Source: Comamonas sp. NLF-1-9 (GTDB lineage Bacteria > Pseudomonadota > Gammaproteobacteria > Burkholderiales > Burkholderiaceae_C). Taken from it: a DNA stretch of 64,000 nt. The number at the start of each line of letters is the position of its first letter. Position 1 is the stretch's first letter. Below, piece by piece: positions 1 to 8,651 of this stretch. The DNA lies in the NCBI RefSeq assembly GCF_019195435.1, contig NZ_CP078069.1, positions 868,001 through 932,000 of the forward strand, read 5' to 3'. The notes beneath the pieces were generated by a model, which ran no database searches, had not been told where the DNA came from, and saw nothing but the letters and a program-made list of their open reading frames with translations. The position numbers were made by a program, and so were the translations under genes.

Positions 1-1318
1 CGCGCCCCATGGGCTGCAGCGCGCCCTGCTCGTCGACCGCGCCCAGCTCTTGCAAGAGCTGGTAGCCGTCGGCGATCGCCCGGCCCGAGGGCGCTTCGAG
101 AAAGGGGAAATTGACCACGTCGCCAAGGCCGAGCGACTTCATGCGCAGGATTACACCGGCCAGCGACGAGCGCAGGATTTCGGGGTCGGTGAAGCGCTCG
201 CGCTGCGCGAAATCCTCTTCGCCGTACAGCCGGATGCAAATGCCATTGGCCACGCGCCCGCAGCGCCCGGCGCGCTGGTTGGCCGCCGCCTGGCTGATGG
301 GCTCGACCAGCAGTTGCTCTACCTTGCTTCTGAAAGAATAGCGCTTGACGCGCGCCATACCTGCGTCAATCACGTATTTGATGCCGGGCACCGTGAGCGA
401 GGTTTCGGCCACGTTGGTCGCCAGTACGATGCGGCGCGCGCCGTGGTGCTCGAAGATGCGCTCCTGCTCGGCCTGCGACAGGCGCGAAAAGAGCGGCAAG
501 ACCTCGGCGCTGCGCAGCAGCGGCTGGTGTTGCAAATGCTTTTTCAGATGGTCGGCCGCCTCGCGGATCTCGCGCTCGCCGGGCAGAAACACCAGGATGT
601 CGCCGCCGCGCCCGGCGCCCGCCCCGCCCCAGAGTTCATCGACCGCGTCGGCAATCGCGTCGTTCAGGTCGTAGTCCTTCTTCTCCTCCCAGGGGCGCCA
701 GCGCAGCTCCACCGGCCAGGTGCGCCCCGACACCATGATGACCGGCGCGGGCTCTCCGGCGGGGCTGGCAAAGTGGCGCGCAAACCGCTCGGCATCGATG
801 GTGGCCGAGGTCACCACCACCTTCAGATCGGGGCGGCGCGGCAGGATCTGCTTGAGGTAGCCGAGCAGAAAATCGATGTTCAGGCTGCGTTCGTGCGCCT
901 CGTCGATGATCAGCGTGTCGTACGCCTTGAGCAGCGGGTCGCCCTGGGTCTCGGCCAGCAGGATGCCGTCGGTCATCAGCTTGATCGAGGCGCCCTTGTG
1001 CAGCGTGTCGGCAAAGCGCACCTTGTAGCCCACCACCTCGCCCAGCGGGGTGTTCAGCTCCTGGGCGATGCGCTTGGCCACGCTGCTGGCTGCGATGCGC
1101 CGCGGCTGCGTGTGGCCTATCAGGCGGCCCGGCCGCCCCTCGGGCGCATTGCAGCGCCCGCGCCCGAGGGCGAGAGCCATCTTGGGCAGTTGCGTGGTCT
1201 TGCCGGAGCCGGTTTCGCCGCAGACGATGACGACCTGGTGCTCGCGCATCGCCTCCATGATGTCCTCGCGGCGGGCAGAGACGGGAAGGGATTCGGGAAA
1301 GCGGATATCTGGCGCCAT
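1..1318 (-). CDS. hrpA: ATP-dependent RNA helicase HrpA (3' part outside window)
   Basis: This is a DEAH-box RNA helicase of the HrpA family, expected to be cytosolic and to act in RNA metabolism and ribosome rescue. My reading of the minus strand from the ATG at 1318 gives a P-loop GETGSGKT at residues 34-41, the DEAH box at 139-142 and the SAT motif at 171-173, followed by helicase motifs such as NQRAGRCGR. About 439 codons are present; the family is usually well over 1,000 residues, so the rest lies left of the window. It is divergent from the lipoprotein gene at 1543. The family call is secure; HrpB is less likely given the HrpA-like motifs. Confidence 0.9.
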   Translation of the reverse strand, partial: MAPDIRFPESLPVSARREDIMEAMREHQVVIVCGETGSGKTTQLPKMALALGRGRCNAPEGRPGRLIGHTQPRRIAASSVAKRIAQELNTPLGEVVGYKVRFADTLHKGASIKLMTDGILLAETQGDPLLKAYDTLIIDEAHERSLNIDFLLGYLKQILPRRPDLKVVVTSATIDAERFARHFASPAGEPAPVIMVSGRTWPVELRWRPWEEKKDYDLNDAIADAVDELWGGAGAGRGGDILVFLPGEREIREAADHLKKHLQHQPLLRSAEVLPLFSRLSQAEQERIFEHHGARRIVLATNVAETSLTVPGIKYVIDAGMARVKRYSFRSKVEQLLVEPISQAAANQRAGRCGRVANGICIRLYGEEDFAQRERFTDPEILRSSLAGVILRMKSLGLGDVVNFPFLEAPSGRAIADGYQLLQELGAVDEQGALQPMGR

Positions 1319-1542
1319 GAAGCACCCGATTATCCCAAGCCCTGCGCCGCAGCGCCGGCACTCTGCGCGCGCCCGGGACCGGCGCAGCACCCCGAGCCCG
1401 TCGGCGCCCGCCCTGCGGGAGCGCAAATGCGACGCTGTAACACCTTGACGCCCGCCGGCGCACCCCTCTTGCCTATGATGCCGCGGCCCGCCCGGCGCCA
1501 GCGCCGTGCGCAGGGGGCACCAATGCAATGAGGGAGGACAAG

Positions 1543-3303
1543 ATGCACAAACACCTGTGGCTCGCGCTCATGCTGGCCGCGGCGCTCGTCGGCGGCTGCG
1601 GCGGAGGCTCTTCGGCGGAGCCGCCCGCTCCAAGCCCGGCGCCGGCGCCGGCTCCCACGCCCACGCCCACGCCCACGCCCACGCCAACGCCAACACCGAC
1701 ACCGACACCGACACCCATCCCGCCCAGCGCAGATCTGTTCGTGCCGCCCGCAGCACAGGGCGCGGTCGATGTCCAGCTGCACCCAGGCGCCACGGTGCGC
1801 GCCGGTAGCACGGTGCTGCTCGCCTTCGGGCTGCCGTTTCCGCGCGGTTTCGTGAGCGACCCCGCGCAGATCCGGGTGAGCGACGTCCAGGGCGGAGAAA
1901 TTCCCTCTGCGGTGCAGGTGCTCGCGCCCTGGCGCAGCCTGGGCGCGGCGGCGGGCGCCGGCTCGATTCGCGCGGCCCTGATCTACATCGAGTACCGCTT
2001 TGCCGACAACGCCCCCGCCGCCATCAAGGTGCATTGGGGCGCGCCGCGCACGCGCAGCCTGGCGGGCCCGCTGCCGGCCCCGTCCGCACTGTGGACGCGC
2101 ATAGCCGACGGGCCCGACCCCGACGAATACCCGGCCGCGGACGATATCCGCGAACCAGCCGTCTATGCGACGCTGCCTCCCGCCTGGCTGGGCCAGGCCT
2201 TGCTGCGCGGACCGGCGCTGCCCGCGGGGCAAAACCCGGCGCTCGCCTGGTGGGATACGGCCATGCAAGGCTATGGCGATACCGCAGTCAATCGGCTGGC
2301 GCCCAGCGTGCCGGCGTCGGCGCAGATTGCCTATGCCCGCGACGCCGAGCCCTGGCTGTTTGACCGCGCGATGACGCTGTTCGGCCTGTACATCCGCACC
2401 GGAGAGCTGCGCTGGCTGCGCCACGCCCACCGCGCCGCGCAGTGGTATGCAAGCCGCATCGACGCCGGCGGCATCTTCACGCTCAAGGGTGAAAACGATC
2501 TCAAGTACAGCTATGGCGCCTCGCTGCTGACCGATTTGTGGCTGACCGGCGACGCGGCGCTGGCGGCGCCGATACAGCGCATAGGCCAGGCCGGCATCGC
2601 CCAATGGCGCGTCAGCTATACCCCAACGCAGAACTTCTGGACCGAGCGCCACCAGGCCTATGCGCTGCGCGCCGCGCTCGCCGCCTACGCGCTCACGGGC
2701 GACGCGGTGCAGGGCGCGCGCGCCCAGGCGCTGGCGGCGCTGACGGTGCGCATGTCGCGCAACGAGGCCCAGTGCCCGCTGCACACGGTGCGCCAGCACG
2801 AGGGCGATGACGGCGACGAGCGCCTGATGTGCTCGCCCTGGATGGGCGCGCTGCTGTCGGACGCGATGATGGAGTACTACCTGGCCTCCGAAGACCCCGA
2901 TGCCTTGCGCTGGATGGCCGGCATGGGCAACTACGTGCGCGACCATGCGCTGTACGACGGCGGGATAGAACACCGCGAGCTCAATGGCCTGAAGATGACC
3001 TGGTACATGGCCGGCGTGGGCAGCCGCTACGAGGATGGCCAGCGCGGCTGGGGCGACATGGAGCACGCCTGCGACGTCGGCGCAATGACGGCGCGCGCCG
3101 CCTGGGCGCAGCGCCAGCTTGGCCAGGGCGGCGCCGCCTCGGTGCAGCAGGTGGCCGAGCAGTTGCTGCAGACCTGCCGCTTCACCCTGGACTACTGGCA
3201 CCGCAGCACGCCCACGCTGCCGGAGTGGCGCCTGAGCCCGCCGCGCAAGTTCAACTGGTGGTTTGGCGGCGCCCTCGGTTACGACTGGTACCTCGCCCAC
3301 TAG
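1543..3303 (+). CDS. Predicted lipoprotein with Thr-Pro linker and alpha/alpha-barrel-like domain
   Basis: This is an exported lipoprotein of unknown function. The start at 1543 is preferred over the ATG at 1528 because GGGAGG lies six bases upstream (1532-1537). A signal peptide ends in the lipobox VGGC, which is followed by a Pro-Ala and then Thr-Pro linker of about 40 residues encoded by a hexanucleotide repeat. The mature part (about 520 residues) begins with a beta-rich segment and continues with aromatic-rich helical repeats, as in glycan-processing alpha/alpha barrels (for example GHWxxxR-like YetA or exo-lyase relatives). That resemblance is only an impression. It lies alone between hrpA and argA. 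Confidence 0.75.
   Translation: MHKHLWLALMLAAALVGGCGGGSSAEPPAPSPAPAPAPTPTPTPTPTPTPTPTPTPTPIPPSADLFVPPAAQGAVDVQLHPGATVRAGSTVLLAFGLPFPRGFVSDPAQIRVSDVQGGEIPSAVQVLAPWRSLGAAAGAGSIRAALIYIEYRFADNAPAAIKVHWGAPRTRSLAGPLPAPSALWTRIADGPDPDEYPAADDIREPAVYATLPPAWLGQALLRGPALPAGQNPALAWWDTAMQGYGDTAVNRLAPSVPASAQIAYARDAEPWLFDRAMTLFGLYIRTGELRWLRHAHRAAQWYASRIDAGGIFTLKGENDLKYSYGASLLTDLWLTGDAALAAPIQRIGQAGIAQWRVSYTPTQNFWTERHQAYALRAALAAYALTGDAVQGARAQALAALTVRMSRNEAQCPLHTVRQHEGDDGDERLMCSPWMGALLSDAMMEYYLASEDPDALRWMAGMGNYVRDHALYDGGIEHRELNGLKMTWYMAGVGSRYEDGQRGWGDMEHACDVGAMTARAAWAQRQLGQGGAASVQQVAEQLLQTCRFTLDYWHRSTPTLPEWRLSPPRKFNWWFGGALGYDWYLAH
1654..1713 (+). repeat. Hexanucleotide repeat coding for Thr-Pro linker
   Basis: About ten tandem copies of a six-base unit are present, CCCACG drifting to CCAACG and CCGACA at the 3' end. 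They encode a (TP)n linker just after the lipobox. Because the unit is a multiple of three, slippage would change linker length without shifting the frame. Confidence 0.85.
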
Positions 3304-3420
3304 CGCCGCGTGACGCGGCCCGGCGCTGGCGGACCCAGCCCGGGCCGCAGGCCAGCCGCTACACTGCAGCCCGCCCCCGGGCGGCCGGCTTGCCGGCGTC
3401 ATTCAACCACCGCGCACGCA

Positions 3421-4767
3421 ATGTCCACCGTCTTCAATTTCACCTTCGTCCCCTGGTTTCGCTCGGTCGCGCCCTATATCCACAAGTTCCGCCACCAGAC
3501 CTTCGTCGTCGGTCTGACCGGCGAGGCGGTGGCCGCCGGCAAGCTGCAGAACATCGTGCAAGACCTGGCGCTGATCCAGGCCATGAGCGTGAAGATCGTG
3601 CTGGTGCACGGCTTTCGCCCCCAGGTGAGCGAGCAGCTGCGCCTGAAAGGCCACACCCCGCGCCACCACCGCGGCGTGCGCGTGACCGACCCGATCGCGC
3701 TCGATTGCGCGCAAGAGGCTGCGGGCCAGTTGCGCTACGAGATCGAGGCCGCTTTCAGCCAGGGCCTGCCCAACACGCCGATGGCCGACGCGCGCGTGCG
3801 CGTGATCTCGGGCAATTTTCTCACCGCCCAGCCGCTGGGCATCGTCGATGGCGTGGACTTTCAGCACACCGGCAAGGTGCGCAAGGTGGACGTGGAAGGC
3901 ATACAGCGCGCGCTCGATTCGCAGGCGCTGGTGCTGATCTCGCCCTTCGGCTTTTCACCCACGGGCGAGGCCTTCAACCTGAGCATGGAAGAAGTCGCCA
4001 CGCGCGTGGCCAGTGAGCTGCAGGCCGACAAGCTGCTGTTTCTGACCGAAATTCCCGGCGTGCGCGAACGGCCGCTGGAAGACGCTGGCGAGGCCAACCC
4101 GATCGACACCGAAATCACCCTGGCGCGCGCGCGCCGCTTGCTGCAAGAACTGCCCGAGCCCACCAGCCCGGCCGACCCCGCGTTCTACCTGGAGCGCTGC
4201 GTTCAGGCCTGCGAGCACGGCGTGGAGCGCAGCCACATCCTGCCGTTTGCGGTCGATGGCTCGCTGCTGCTGGAGATTTACGTGCACGACGGCATAGGCA
4301 CCATGGTCATCGATGAAAAGCTCGAAGAGCTGCGCGAGGCCACCATCGACGACGTGGGCGGCATCATCCGCCTGATCGAGCCCTTCGAGCGCGACGGCAC
4401 TCTGGTCAAGCGCAACCGCACCGAGATCGAGCGCGACATCTCCAGCTACCTGGTGATAGAGCACGACGGAGTGATCTTCGGCTGCGCCGCGCTCTACCCC
4501 TATCCGGACGAGAAAACCGCAGAGATGGCCGCTCTCACCGTCTCCAGCGACAGCCAGGGCACGGGCGACGGCGAAAAACTGCTCAAGCGCATAGAGCAGC
4601 GCGCGCGCGAGATGGGCCTGGCCAGCATCTTCGTGCTAACCACGCGCACCAAGCACTGGTTTCTCAAGCGCGGCTTCGTGCCGGTGGAGCCTGACTGGCT
4701 GCCCGAAGCGCGCAAGCGCAAGTACAACTGGGACCGCAAGAGCCAGGTGCTGGTCAAGCGCTTCTGA
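3421..4767 (+). CDS. argA: Amino-acid N-acetyltransferase (N-acetylglutamate synthase)
   Basis: ArgA transfers acetyl from acetyl-CoA to glutamate, the first step of arginine biosynthesis, in the cytosol. The 448-residue product has the two expected domains: an N-terminal amino-acid-kinase-like fold (residues about 25-280, with VLVHGFRPQV as the nucleotide or arginine loop region) and a C-terminal GNAT domain (about 300-445). The ATG at 3421 gives the standard N-terminus MSTVFNF; the open frame extends upstream without family similarity. The kinase-like domain is the usual site of arginine feedback in this family. A hairpin follows the stop. Confidence 0.95.
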   Translation: MSTVFNFTFVPWFRSVAPYIHKFRHQTFVVGLTGEAVAAGKLQNIVQDLALIQAMSVKIVLVHGFRPQVSEQLRLKGHTPRHHRGVRVTDPIALDCAQEAAGQLRYEIEAAFSQGLPNTPMADARVRVISGNFLTAQPLGIVDGVDFQHTGKVRKVDVEGIQRALDSQALVLISPFGFSPTGEAFNLSMEEVATRVASELQADKLLFLTEIPGVRERPLEDAGEANPIDTEITLARARRLLQELPEPTSPADPAFYLERCVQACEHGVERSHILPFAVDGSLLLEIYVHDGIGTMVIDEKLEELREATIDDVGGIIRLIEPFERDGTLVKRNRTEIERDISSYLVIEHDGVIFGCAALYPYPDEKTAEMAALTVSSDSQGTGDGEKLLKRIEQRAREMGLASIFVLTTRTKHWFLKRGFVPVEPDWLPEARKRKYNWDRKSQVLVKRF

Positions 4768-4785
4768 GAGCCCTCCCCGGGCTCT
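4767..4785. terminator. Hairpin between convergent argA and lipoprotein gene
   Basis: AGAGCCC (4767-4773) and GGGCTCT (4779-4785) form a 7-bp stem directly at the argA stop, between two convergent genes. There is no strong U tract on either side, so intrinsic termination is plausible but not certain. Confidence 0.45.
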
Positions 4786-4792
4786 GAGGGCC

Positions 4793-5374
4793 TCAGCGCA
4801 GCAGATCGAACAATCCCGCGCCGCCGCGCCTGGCCTGCGGCGGGGTGCCAGTGGCGCTGTCCAGCGCGTGCAGGAAGGCGCGCATGCCATCGACCGCATC
4901 GCTTTGCGCTTCGCCGGTACTCACGCTCTCCTGCACCGCCGTGCCGGCATCGGTGCTCACGCGCACCCAGCCGTCGGGCTTGTAGGCCAGCGCGTCGATC
5001 AGCGAGATTGGCACGTCAAAGGCCGTGGCCGGGTAGCCCAGGTCGGGCGCGGCCTCGTTCGACGCCACGCGCAGGCGCACCACCTGGCTGCGGCCAAAAT
5101 GAAAGTCGGCGCTGCTGACCTTGGCCGTCTGGAAGGGCAGCCCTATCACCAGCACCACCACGCCGGCGCGCTGGCTGCTCCAGTGCGCCGACAGCGTCGG
5201 GCAGTGCGCCTGCTCGCACAGCAGGCTGCGCGGCGCTACCGCCACGGTCTTGACGCCGTCGGCGGTCACGCCCTGCTGCACCTGCGGCAGCCGGCTGTCG
5301 GTGGCGGCGCAGCCGGCCAGCAGCAGCGCCGCCGTGCCTGCCATCCAGGCGAGTCGTTGCGAACTTTTCTTCAT
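4793..5374 (-). CDS. Predicted small lipoprotein
   Basis: This is a protein of about 193 residues with a clear type II signal peptide: a charged start, a hydrophobic stretch and the lipobox LLAGC. The mature part has no family I recognise; it looks like a compact beta-rich periplasmic or outer-membrane-anchored domain. Two starts are possible. The ATG at 5392 overlaps the tpm stop as ATGA. The ATG at 5374 has a GAGG nine bases upstream and gives the neater signal peptide, so it is used here. Overlap with tpm indicates a two-gene leftward operon. Confidence 0.7.
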   Translation of the reverse strand: MKKSSQRLAWMAGTAALLLAGCAATDSRLPQVQQGVTADGVKTVAVAPRSLLCEQAHCPTLSAHWSSQRAGVVVLVIGLPFQTAKVSSADFHFGRSQVVRLRVASNEAAPDLGYPATAFDVPISLIDALAYKPDGWVRVSTDAGTAVQESVSTGEAQSDAVDGMRAFLHALDSATGTPPQARRGGAGLFDLLR

Positions 5375-5388
5375 TGGTTTGCGCCTCT

Positions 5389-6045
5389 TCATTGTTTTTG
5401 CAGCCGATACACCGATGTTGCCATGGCGCTGAGCCCGCGCGCGGCAAAACCGGGCTCATCGGCCAGCAGATCGCGCTGCTCCAGCCGGCGCAGTTCCCAG
5501 CGGGGCGCATAACGCTGCTCCACCTCGGCCTCGGGCACGGAAAACGGCGGACCTTGCATCTCGTCCTGGGGGTAGTCCAGCGTCACCAGCAGGCCGCGGC
5601 AGCCGCTGGGCAGGCGCGCCATGAGCTCATCGACATAGCGCGCGCGCAGCTCGGGCGGCAGCGCGACCAGCGCCGCGCGGTCGTACAGGCCGCTGCAGTC
5701 GGCCAGCGCCTGCGCATCGAGCGCAAAGGCGTCGCCGCAGATCAGCTCGATCGCCCCGGCCACGTGGTGAATGCCATAGGGCGTGTGCCTGACCTGCGGC
5801 GTGAGGCCGTGCTCGGCAAAGAACTGCTTGACCGCGAGCTCGGACAGCTCAACGCCCAGCACGCGCAAACCCTGCTCCGCAAGCCAGAGCATGTCCAGCG
5901 ACTTGCCCGCCAGCGGCACGAACACCTTGCTGCCCTGCGCCAGATCCAGGCTCGGCCAGTGCTTTTGCAGCAGCGGCAGTACCCGCTGCTGATGAAAACC
6001 GATGCGCCCTTCGCGCCAGCGCTGCAGCCAGAACGCGTGATCCAT
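5389..6045 (-). CDS. tpm: Thiopurine S-methyltransferase
   Basis: This is a SAM-dependent methyltransferase of the bacterial TPMT family (218 residues, the normal length). The N-terminus (WxxRWxEGRIGFH, then VFVPLAGKSLDMLWLAEQG) and the later YDRAALVALP segment are family signatures. Bacterial members methylate thiopurines and in some species selenite or tellurite; the physiological substrate here is not known. It is the last backbone gene before the island on this side and is likely cotranscribed with the lipoprotein gene at 4793, which it overlaps. Confidence 0.9.
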   Translation of the reverse strand: MDHAFWLQRWREGRIGFHQQRVLPLLQKHWPSLDLAQGSKVFVPLAGKSLDMLWLAEQGLRVLGVELSELAVKQFFAEHGLTPQVRHTPYGIHHVAGAIELICGDAFALDAQALADCSGLYDRAALVALPPELRARYVDELMARLPSGCRGLLVTLDYPQDEMQGPPFSVPEAEVEQRYAPRWELRRLEQRDLLADEPGFAARGLSAMATSVYRLQKQ

Positions 6046-6078
6046 GCCTTGCCTCCAAAGTCAGTGAAGGCAGTTTAG

Positions 6079-6195
6079 GGCAACGCTGAACAAGCCCCCG
6101 TGATGGCGCGCGCCCAGCCTGGGGATGGGCTGCAAGGCCGGAGAACCGCCCCAAGCCGGGATGCGCGACACGCGAGGGGCTTGTTCAGCGTTGCC
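6079..6195. repeat. MITE-like element with 20-bp inverted ends
   Basis: A 20-bp sequence beginning GGCAACGCTGAACAAG (6079-6098) is repeated as a perfect inverted copy at 6176-6195, framing 117 bp with no coding capacity. This is the layout of a miniature inverted-repeat transposable element or an IS remnant. I could not find a convincing target duplication or assign a parent family. Confidence 0.6.
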
Positions 6196-6278
6196 TTGGG
6201 TCAAGGGGCAGCTTGGACGCCGTGCAGCGCACGAGCGTCTGCCGCCGGGGTGGGCACGTCTGGTTTGATTCCTGACGC

Positions 6279-6298
6279 TCACTCCCACTCTATTGTCA
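6279..6298 (-). other. Island far-end attachment site (guaA 3'-end remnant)
   Basis: Read on the minus strand this encodes T-I-E-W-E-stop (ACA ATA GAG TGG GAG TGA). These are the same last residues as intact guaA at the other end, with three different codons. Similarity stops immediately upstream, so only the attachment core is shared. It defines the island boundary with the chromosome carrying tpm and argA. Confidence 0.75.
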
Positions 6299-6706
6299 TT
6301 TGTGAAAAAATCTTTATATATATCAACATGATAACAGACAATTTACGATAGATGCCATGAAAAATACCATGAAATGTCAGGAGCGGCTGAGTTGACATCG
6401 TCGGAGGCGCTCAACATCCCATCTTGTGCTGCTTCTCCCGCTCGGCGTCGGCCACGTGGCACCCATTGTCACGCCGGAATTAGGTGCACGCTCGACGAGT
6501 GAGCCACTCCCGGCGCTCCAAGTGGCTTGCAACATCGGCGGAAGTCAGGACAGCACTCACCGAGGACTACGCCGCCATGCCGGTGGACGAAGTGATGGTA
6601 GGAGCGGAGACACCACTGGCCGCTTGGCGCGTAGCGCAATCGATCATCCCCCAGGTGGCCTGTGAACGCTATTAGGCATCGAAAATTTACCAACAGTGAA
6701 ATTTCA
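6299..6706. other. Island left margin, no confident gene
   Basis: The first 60 bases are AT-rich and hold two ATRCCATGA motifs (6352-6360, 6364-6372) that recur near the integrase end. From about 6395 to 6460 the minus strand resembles 13680-13750 and reads as a short C-terminal tail ending AEREKQHKMGC-stop. A 63-codon open frame at 6484-6675 on the plus strand has no similarity I recognise. The stretch looks like debris of earlier insertions. Confidence 0.4.
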
Positions 6707-6735
6707 TTGACAAAATCCTAAACCTATGCTGTAAT
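6707..6735 (+). promoter_or_regulatory. Strong sigma-70-type promoter for the retron/Qat operon
   Basis: TTGACA (6707-6712) and TGTAAT (6730-6735) are separated by 17 bases, a near-consensus promoter pointing at the candidate retron RNA. Transcription should begin around 6742. Confidence 0.65.
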
Positions 6736-6741
6736 GGCGTC

Positions 6742-7096
6742 GGCTAGGCGAATCGCCTAGGTACACGTTCTTTGAAGTGTTGCTCTTACCGTAAAAGCGA
6801 AAGGTCAGTGCACTGCCTGAAGTGATTCAGGCCGCTCCTTCGTCCAGTGTTGGAGATTTTGAGGTGAGGCAGACCGGTAACGATCGGTCCGCCGTGAAGG
6901 TCCGCCCTCGCATCGTCCCGCGCACCGCAGTTAGCCAGATGCAATCTGCTAATCGCAAAGCGCAATCGGATAGCTGCAAGGACGGGGCTTCAATCGCCGC
7001 GACGACTGGTGTTGGGCTTGCGCATCGAGTTGGCTCCTTTCGGCCAATCGCCTTGTTACGGGGCTTCGGCGTTGTTGCCGGGTTTAGGAGCTATCT
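6742..7096 (+). ncRNA. Candidate retron msr-msd RNA
   Basis: This untranslated region of about 355 bases lies between the promoter and the first gene of a retron-type cassette, where retrons keep their msr-msd template. It contains a perfect hairpin, GCCTGAA-gtga-TTCAGGC (6815-6832); a larger hairpin, GGC-GACCG / CGGTC-GCC with an 8-base loop (6868-6893); and a nested stem near 6930-6955 (TTAGC-AGAT / ATCT-GCTAA). A convincing a1/a2 terminal pairing and the branching G could not be fixed by eye. A 92-codon frame across it (6822-7100) looks spurious. Confidence 0.45.
6744..6760. promoter_or_regulatory. Palindromic operator at the retron transcription start
   Basis: CTAGGCG-AAT-CGCCTAG is a perfect 7-bp inverted repeat lying just after the -10 box. 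Its position over the start site fits repression by the XRE protein encoded at 7389. The sequence shows the palindrome; the regulator assignment is inference. Confidence 0.5.
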
Positions 7097-7336
7097 ATGA
7101 AGTTTGAAACTTTGAAGAACAGCATCGCAACGCTCGAAAAGCTGCGCGATGCACATTACGGCCAACTCGATGCTGGCGCTCTGGCAGAACTGGATGATGT
7201 GTTGCGGCAACTCCGCGACGTGCTTGAAAGTTCAGGAAGGCGCGAGCTTGATCACGGAGAACTCGTGTATCGGGCTCTGCGCATCACTGACATCGTCATT
7301 CGCGCAGTGAGCAATCTCACTGACTGGATGAAGTGA
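7097..7336 (+). CDS. Small retron-associated protein
   Basis: This is a 79-residue, mostly helical, Leu-rich protein of unknown function; AGGAG lies seven bases before the ATG. It is the first protein gene after the candidate retron RNA and is followed by an XRE gene and a reverse transcriptase. From memory, one retron class (type VI in the published classification) combines a reverse transcriptase with a helix-turn-helix protein and a small protein, which would fit. It could be an effector or a neutralising partner. No motif distinguishes these. Confidence 0.6.
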   Translation: MKFETLKNSIATLEKLRDAHYGQLDAGALAELDDVLRQLRDVLESSGRRELDHGELVYRALRITDIVIRAVSNLTDWMK

Positions 7337-7388
7337 TGGAAGTGAGCCAAGACGCAGCAAGCCCAATATTTGAATACCGGAGTCAACC

Positions 7389-7694
7389 ATGAATGTTGGA
7401 CAAGCCATCAAGCTATGTCGTACCCGGCGGGGCCTCTCTCAGGCCGATCTCGCACGACAAGCTGAGTGCTCGGTTTCCTACCTGTCCATGCTGGAAAACA
7501 ACAAGCGCGATCCGACGCTTTCCACCATGACCAAGATCGCCCACGCGCTGCATGTGCCCGTAGGAATCATTTTTTTCCTCGGCGCCGAAGGTGATGATCT
7601 GGCTGGCATCGATAAGTCGCTGCAAGGAGACCTTGCCCGCACAGCACTGGAACTACTCAATGAGCCCGTCAGCAACCAGCGCTCCCTCCTATAG
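7389..7694 (+). CDS. XRE-family helix-turn-helix protein of the retron cassette
   Basis: This is a 101-residue protein whose residues 5-60 form a classic XRE/Cro helix-turn-helix (IKLCRTRRGLSQADLARQA, then SYLSMLENNKRDP). A GGAG lies upstream of the ATG. It probably controls the promoter at 6707, where a palindrome overlaps the start site. In the retron class with HTH partners such a protein may also be part of the toxic complex. The 3' end overlaps the reverse transcriptase gene by 35 bases, implying coupled translation. Confidence 0.8.
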   Translation: MNVGQAIKLCRTRRGLSQADLARQAECSVSYLSMLENNKRDPTLSTMTKIAHALHVPVGIIFFLGAEGDDLAGIDKSLQGDLARTALELLNEPVSNQRSLL

Positions 7695-8634
7695 CCAGCG
7701 CCGCATCGGCACGCTGCACGCCCTGAATGTTCCGCTGGGGCTGTCGACCAACGAATTGCTGGCGCTGGCCGAACGTGCCGATGGGCTCTATCGCGTTGCA
7801 AAGCGCATCGTCAAACCGGACGGCAGCATCCGAATCGCCTACGATGCCTTGGAGCCGCTGAAGGGTGTCCACCGAAGAATCAAGAGCCACATCCTAGATC
7901 ACGTGACTTATCCGGCCTACTTAACCGGCAGCATCAAGGGCTGCGATGCTAAGGTTAACGCCTCGCTCCATGCCCGCGCCCGGATCGTCATCAACGAGGA
8001 CATCAGCGGATTCTTCCCTTCTACGTCGGCGGACCGCGTGTTCAGCATCTGGCGCAGCTTCTTCGGCTTCAGTGAAGAAGTGTCCCGGTGTCTAACACGA
8101 CTGACGACCCGACACGGCGAACTGCCTCAAGGTGCAATAACCAGTTCGTTCCTCGCCAATCTCGTGTTCTGGCGAGATGAATCGGCGTTGCAGGCCAAGT
8201 TCGCGGCTCAAGGGCTTGTCTATTCCCGCTATGTCGATGACATTGCCGTGTCATGCAAGGCCTTCATGAGCAACGAGGAAAAGACAGAGGTCCTGCGGCA
8301 GGTGTACGGCATGCTACTCAAGCATGGCTACCAGGCCAAACGAGCCAAACACGAAATTGCCACGTCAGCTCGCCGAATGGCCGTCACAAAGCTCGCAGTG
8401 AACAGCAAGCCTGGACTAGACGGGGCCACGCGCAGCAAGATTCGCGCCATCGTCCATGCCGTTGAACGACGTATCGCACAAGGTGAAGCGCTTTCGTTTG
8501 ATCGAGGCCCTTATGCCCAGGCGATGGGGCAAGTGCTGCACCTGGAAAGATTTCACCCTGGCGATGCAGCGCCACTAAAGAGACGACTATTGGCCCTTAA
8601 AGAGGCAGGCACAGCCCTGCCCCACTCCGAATAA
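7660..8634 (+). CDS. Retron-type reverse transcriptase
   Basis: This RNA-directed DNA polymerase would make msDNA from the upstream RNA. In the 324-residue product I see the retron X-region motif NASLH (100-104), the first catalytic Asp in DISGFF (114-119), QGA (157-159) in the template-grip segment, the active-site YVDD (191-194) and VTK (242-244) where retron enzymes usually have VTG. The start at 7660, inside the end of the XRE gene, keeps all motifs; an earlier frame start at 7591 would only add unrelated residues. There is no maturase or integrase domain, which argues against a group II intron. It ends 17 bases before qatA. Confidence 0.88.
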   Translation: MSPSATSAPSYSQRRIGTLHALNVPLGLSTNELLALAERADGLYRVAKRIVKPDGSIRIAYDALEPLKGVHRRIKSHILDHVTYPAYLTGSIKGCDAKVNASLHARARIVINEDISGFFPSTSADRVFSIWRSFFGFSEEVSRCLTRLTTRHGELPQGAITSSFLANLVFWRDESALQAKFAAQGLVYSRYVDDIAVSCKAFMSNEEKTEVLRQVYGMLLKHGYQAKRAKHEIATSARRMAVTKLAVNSKPGLDGATRSKIRAIVHAVERRIAQGEALSFDRGPYAQAMGQVLHLERFHPGDAAPLKRRLLALKEAGTALPHSE

Positions 8635-8651
8635 AAAAAAGGAGGAGACGA

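Noticed and set aside
50..1531. Plus-strand open frame of 493 codons
   Set aside because: Antisense to hrpA, whose helicase motifs are clear on the minus strand.
1654..1713. Phase-variable repeat switching the lipoprotein on and off
   Set aside because: The unit is six bases, so slippage keeps the frame; only length variation is possible.
6822..7100. 92-codon plus-strand frame upstream of the small retron protein
   Set aside because: No SD, no plausible protein features, and it covers the hairpin-rich candidate retron RNA.
7660..8634. A group II intron reverse transcriptase
   Set aside because: No maturase or endonuclease domain, no intron RNA domains V/VI seen, and retron-type X-region and partner genes are present.
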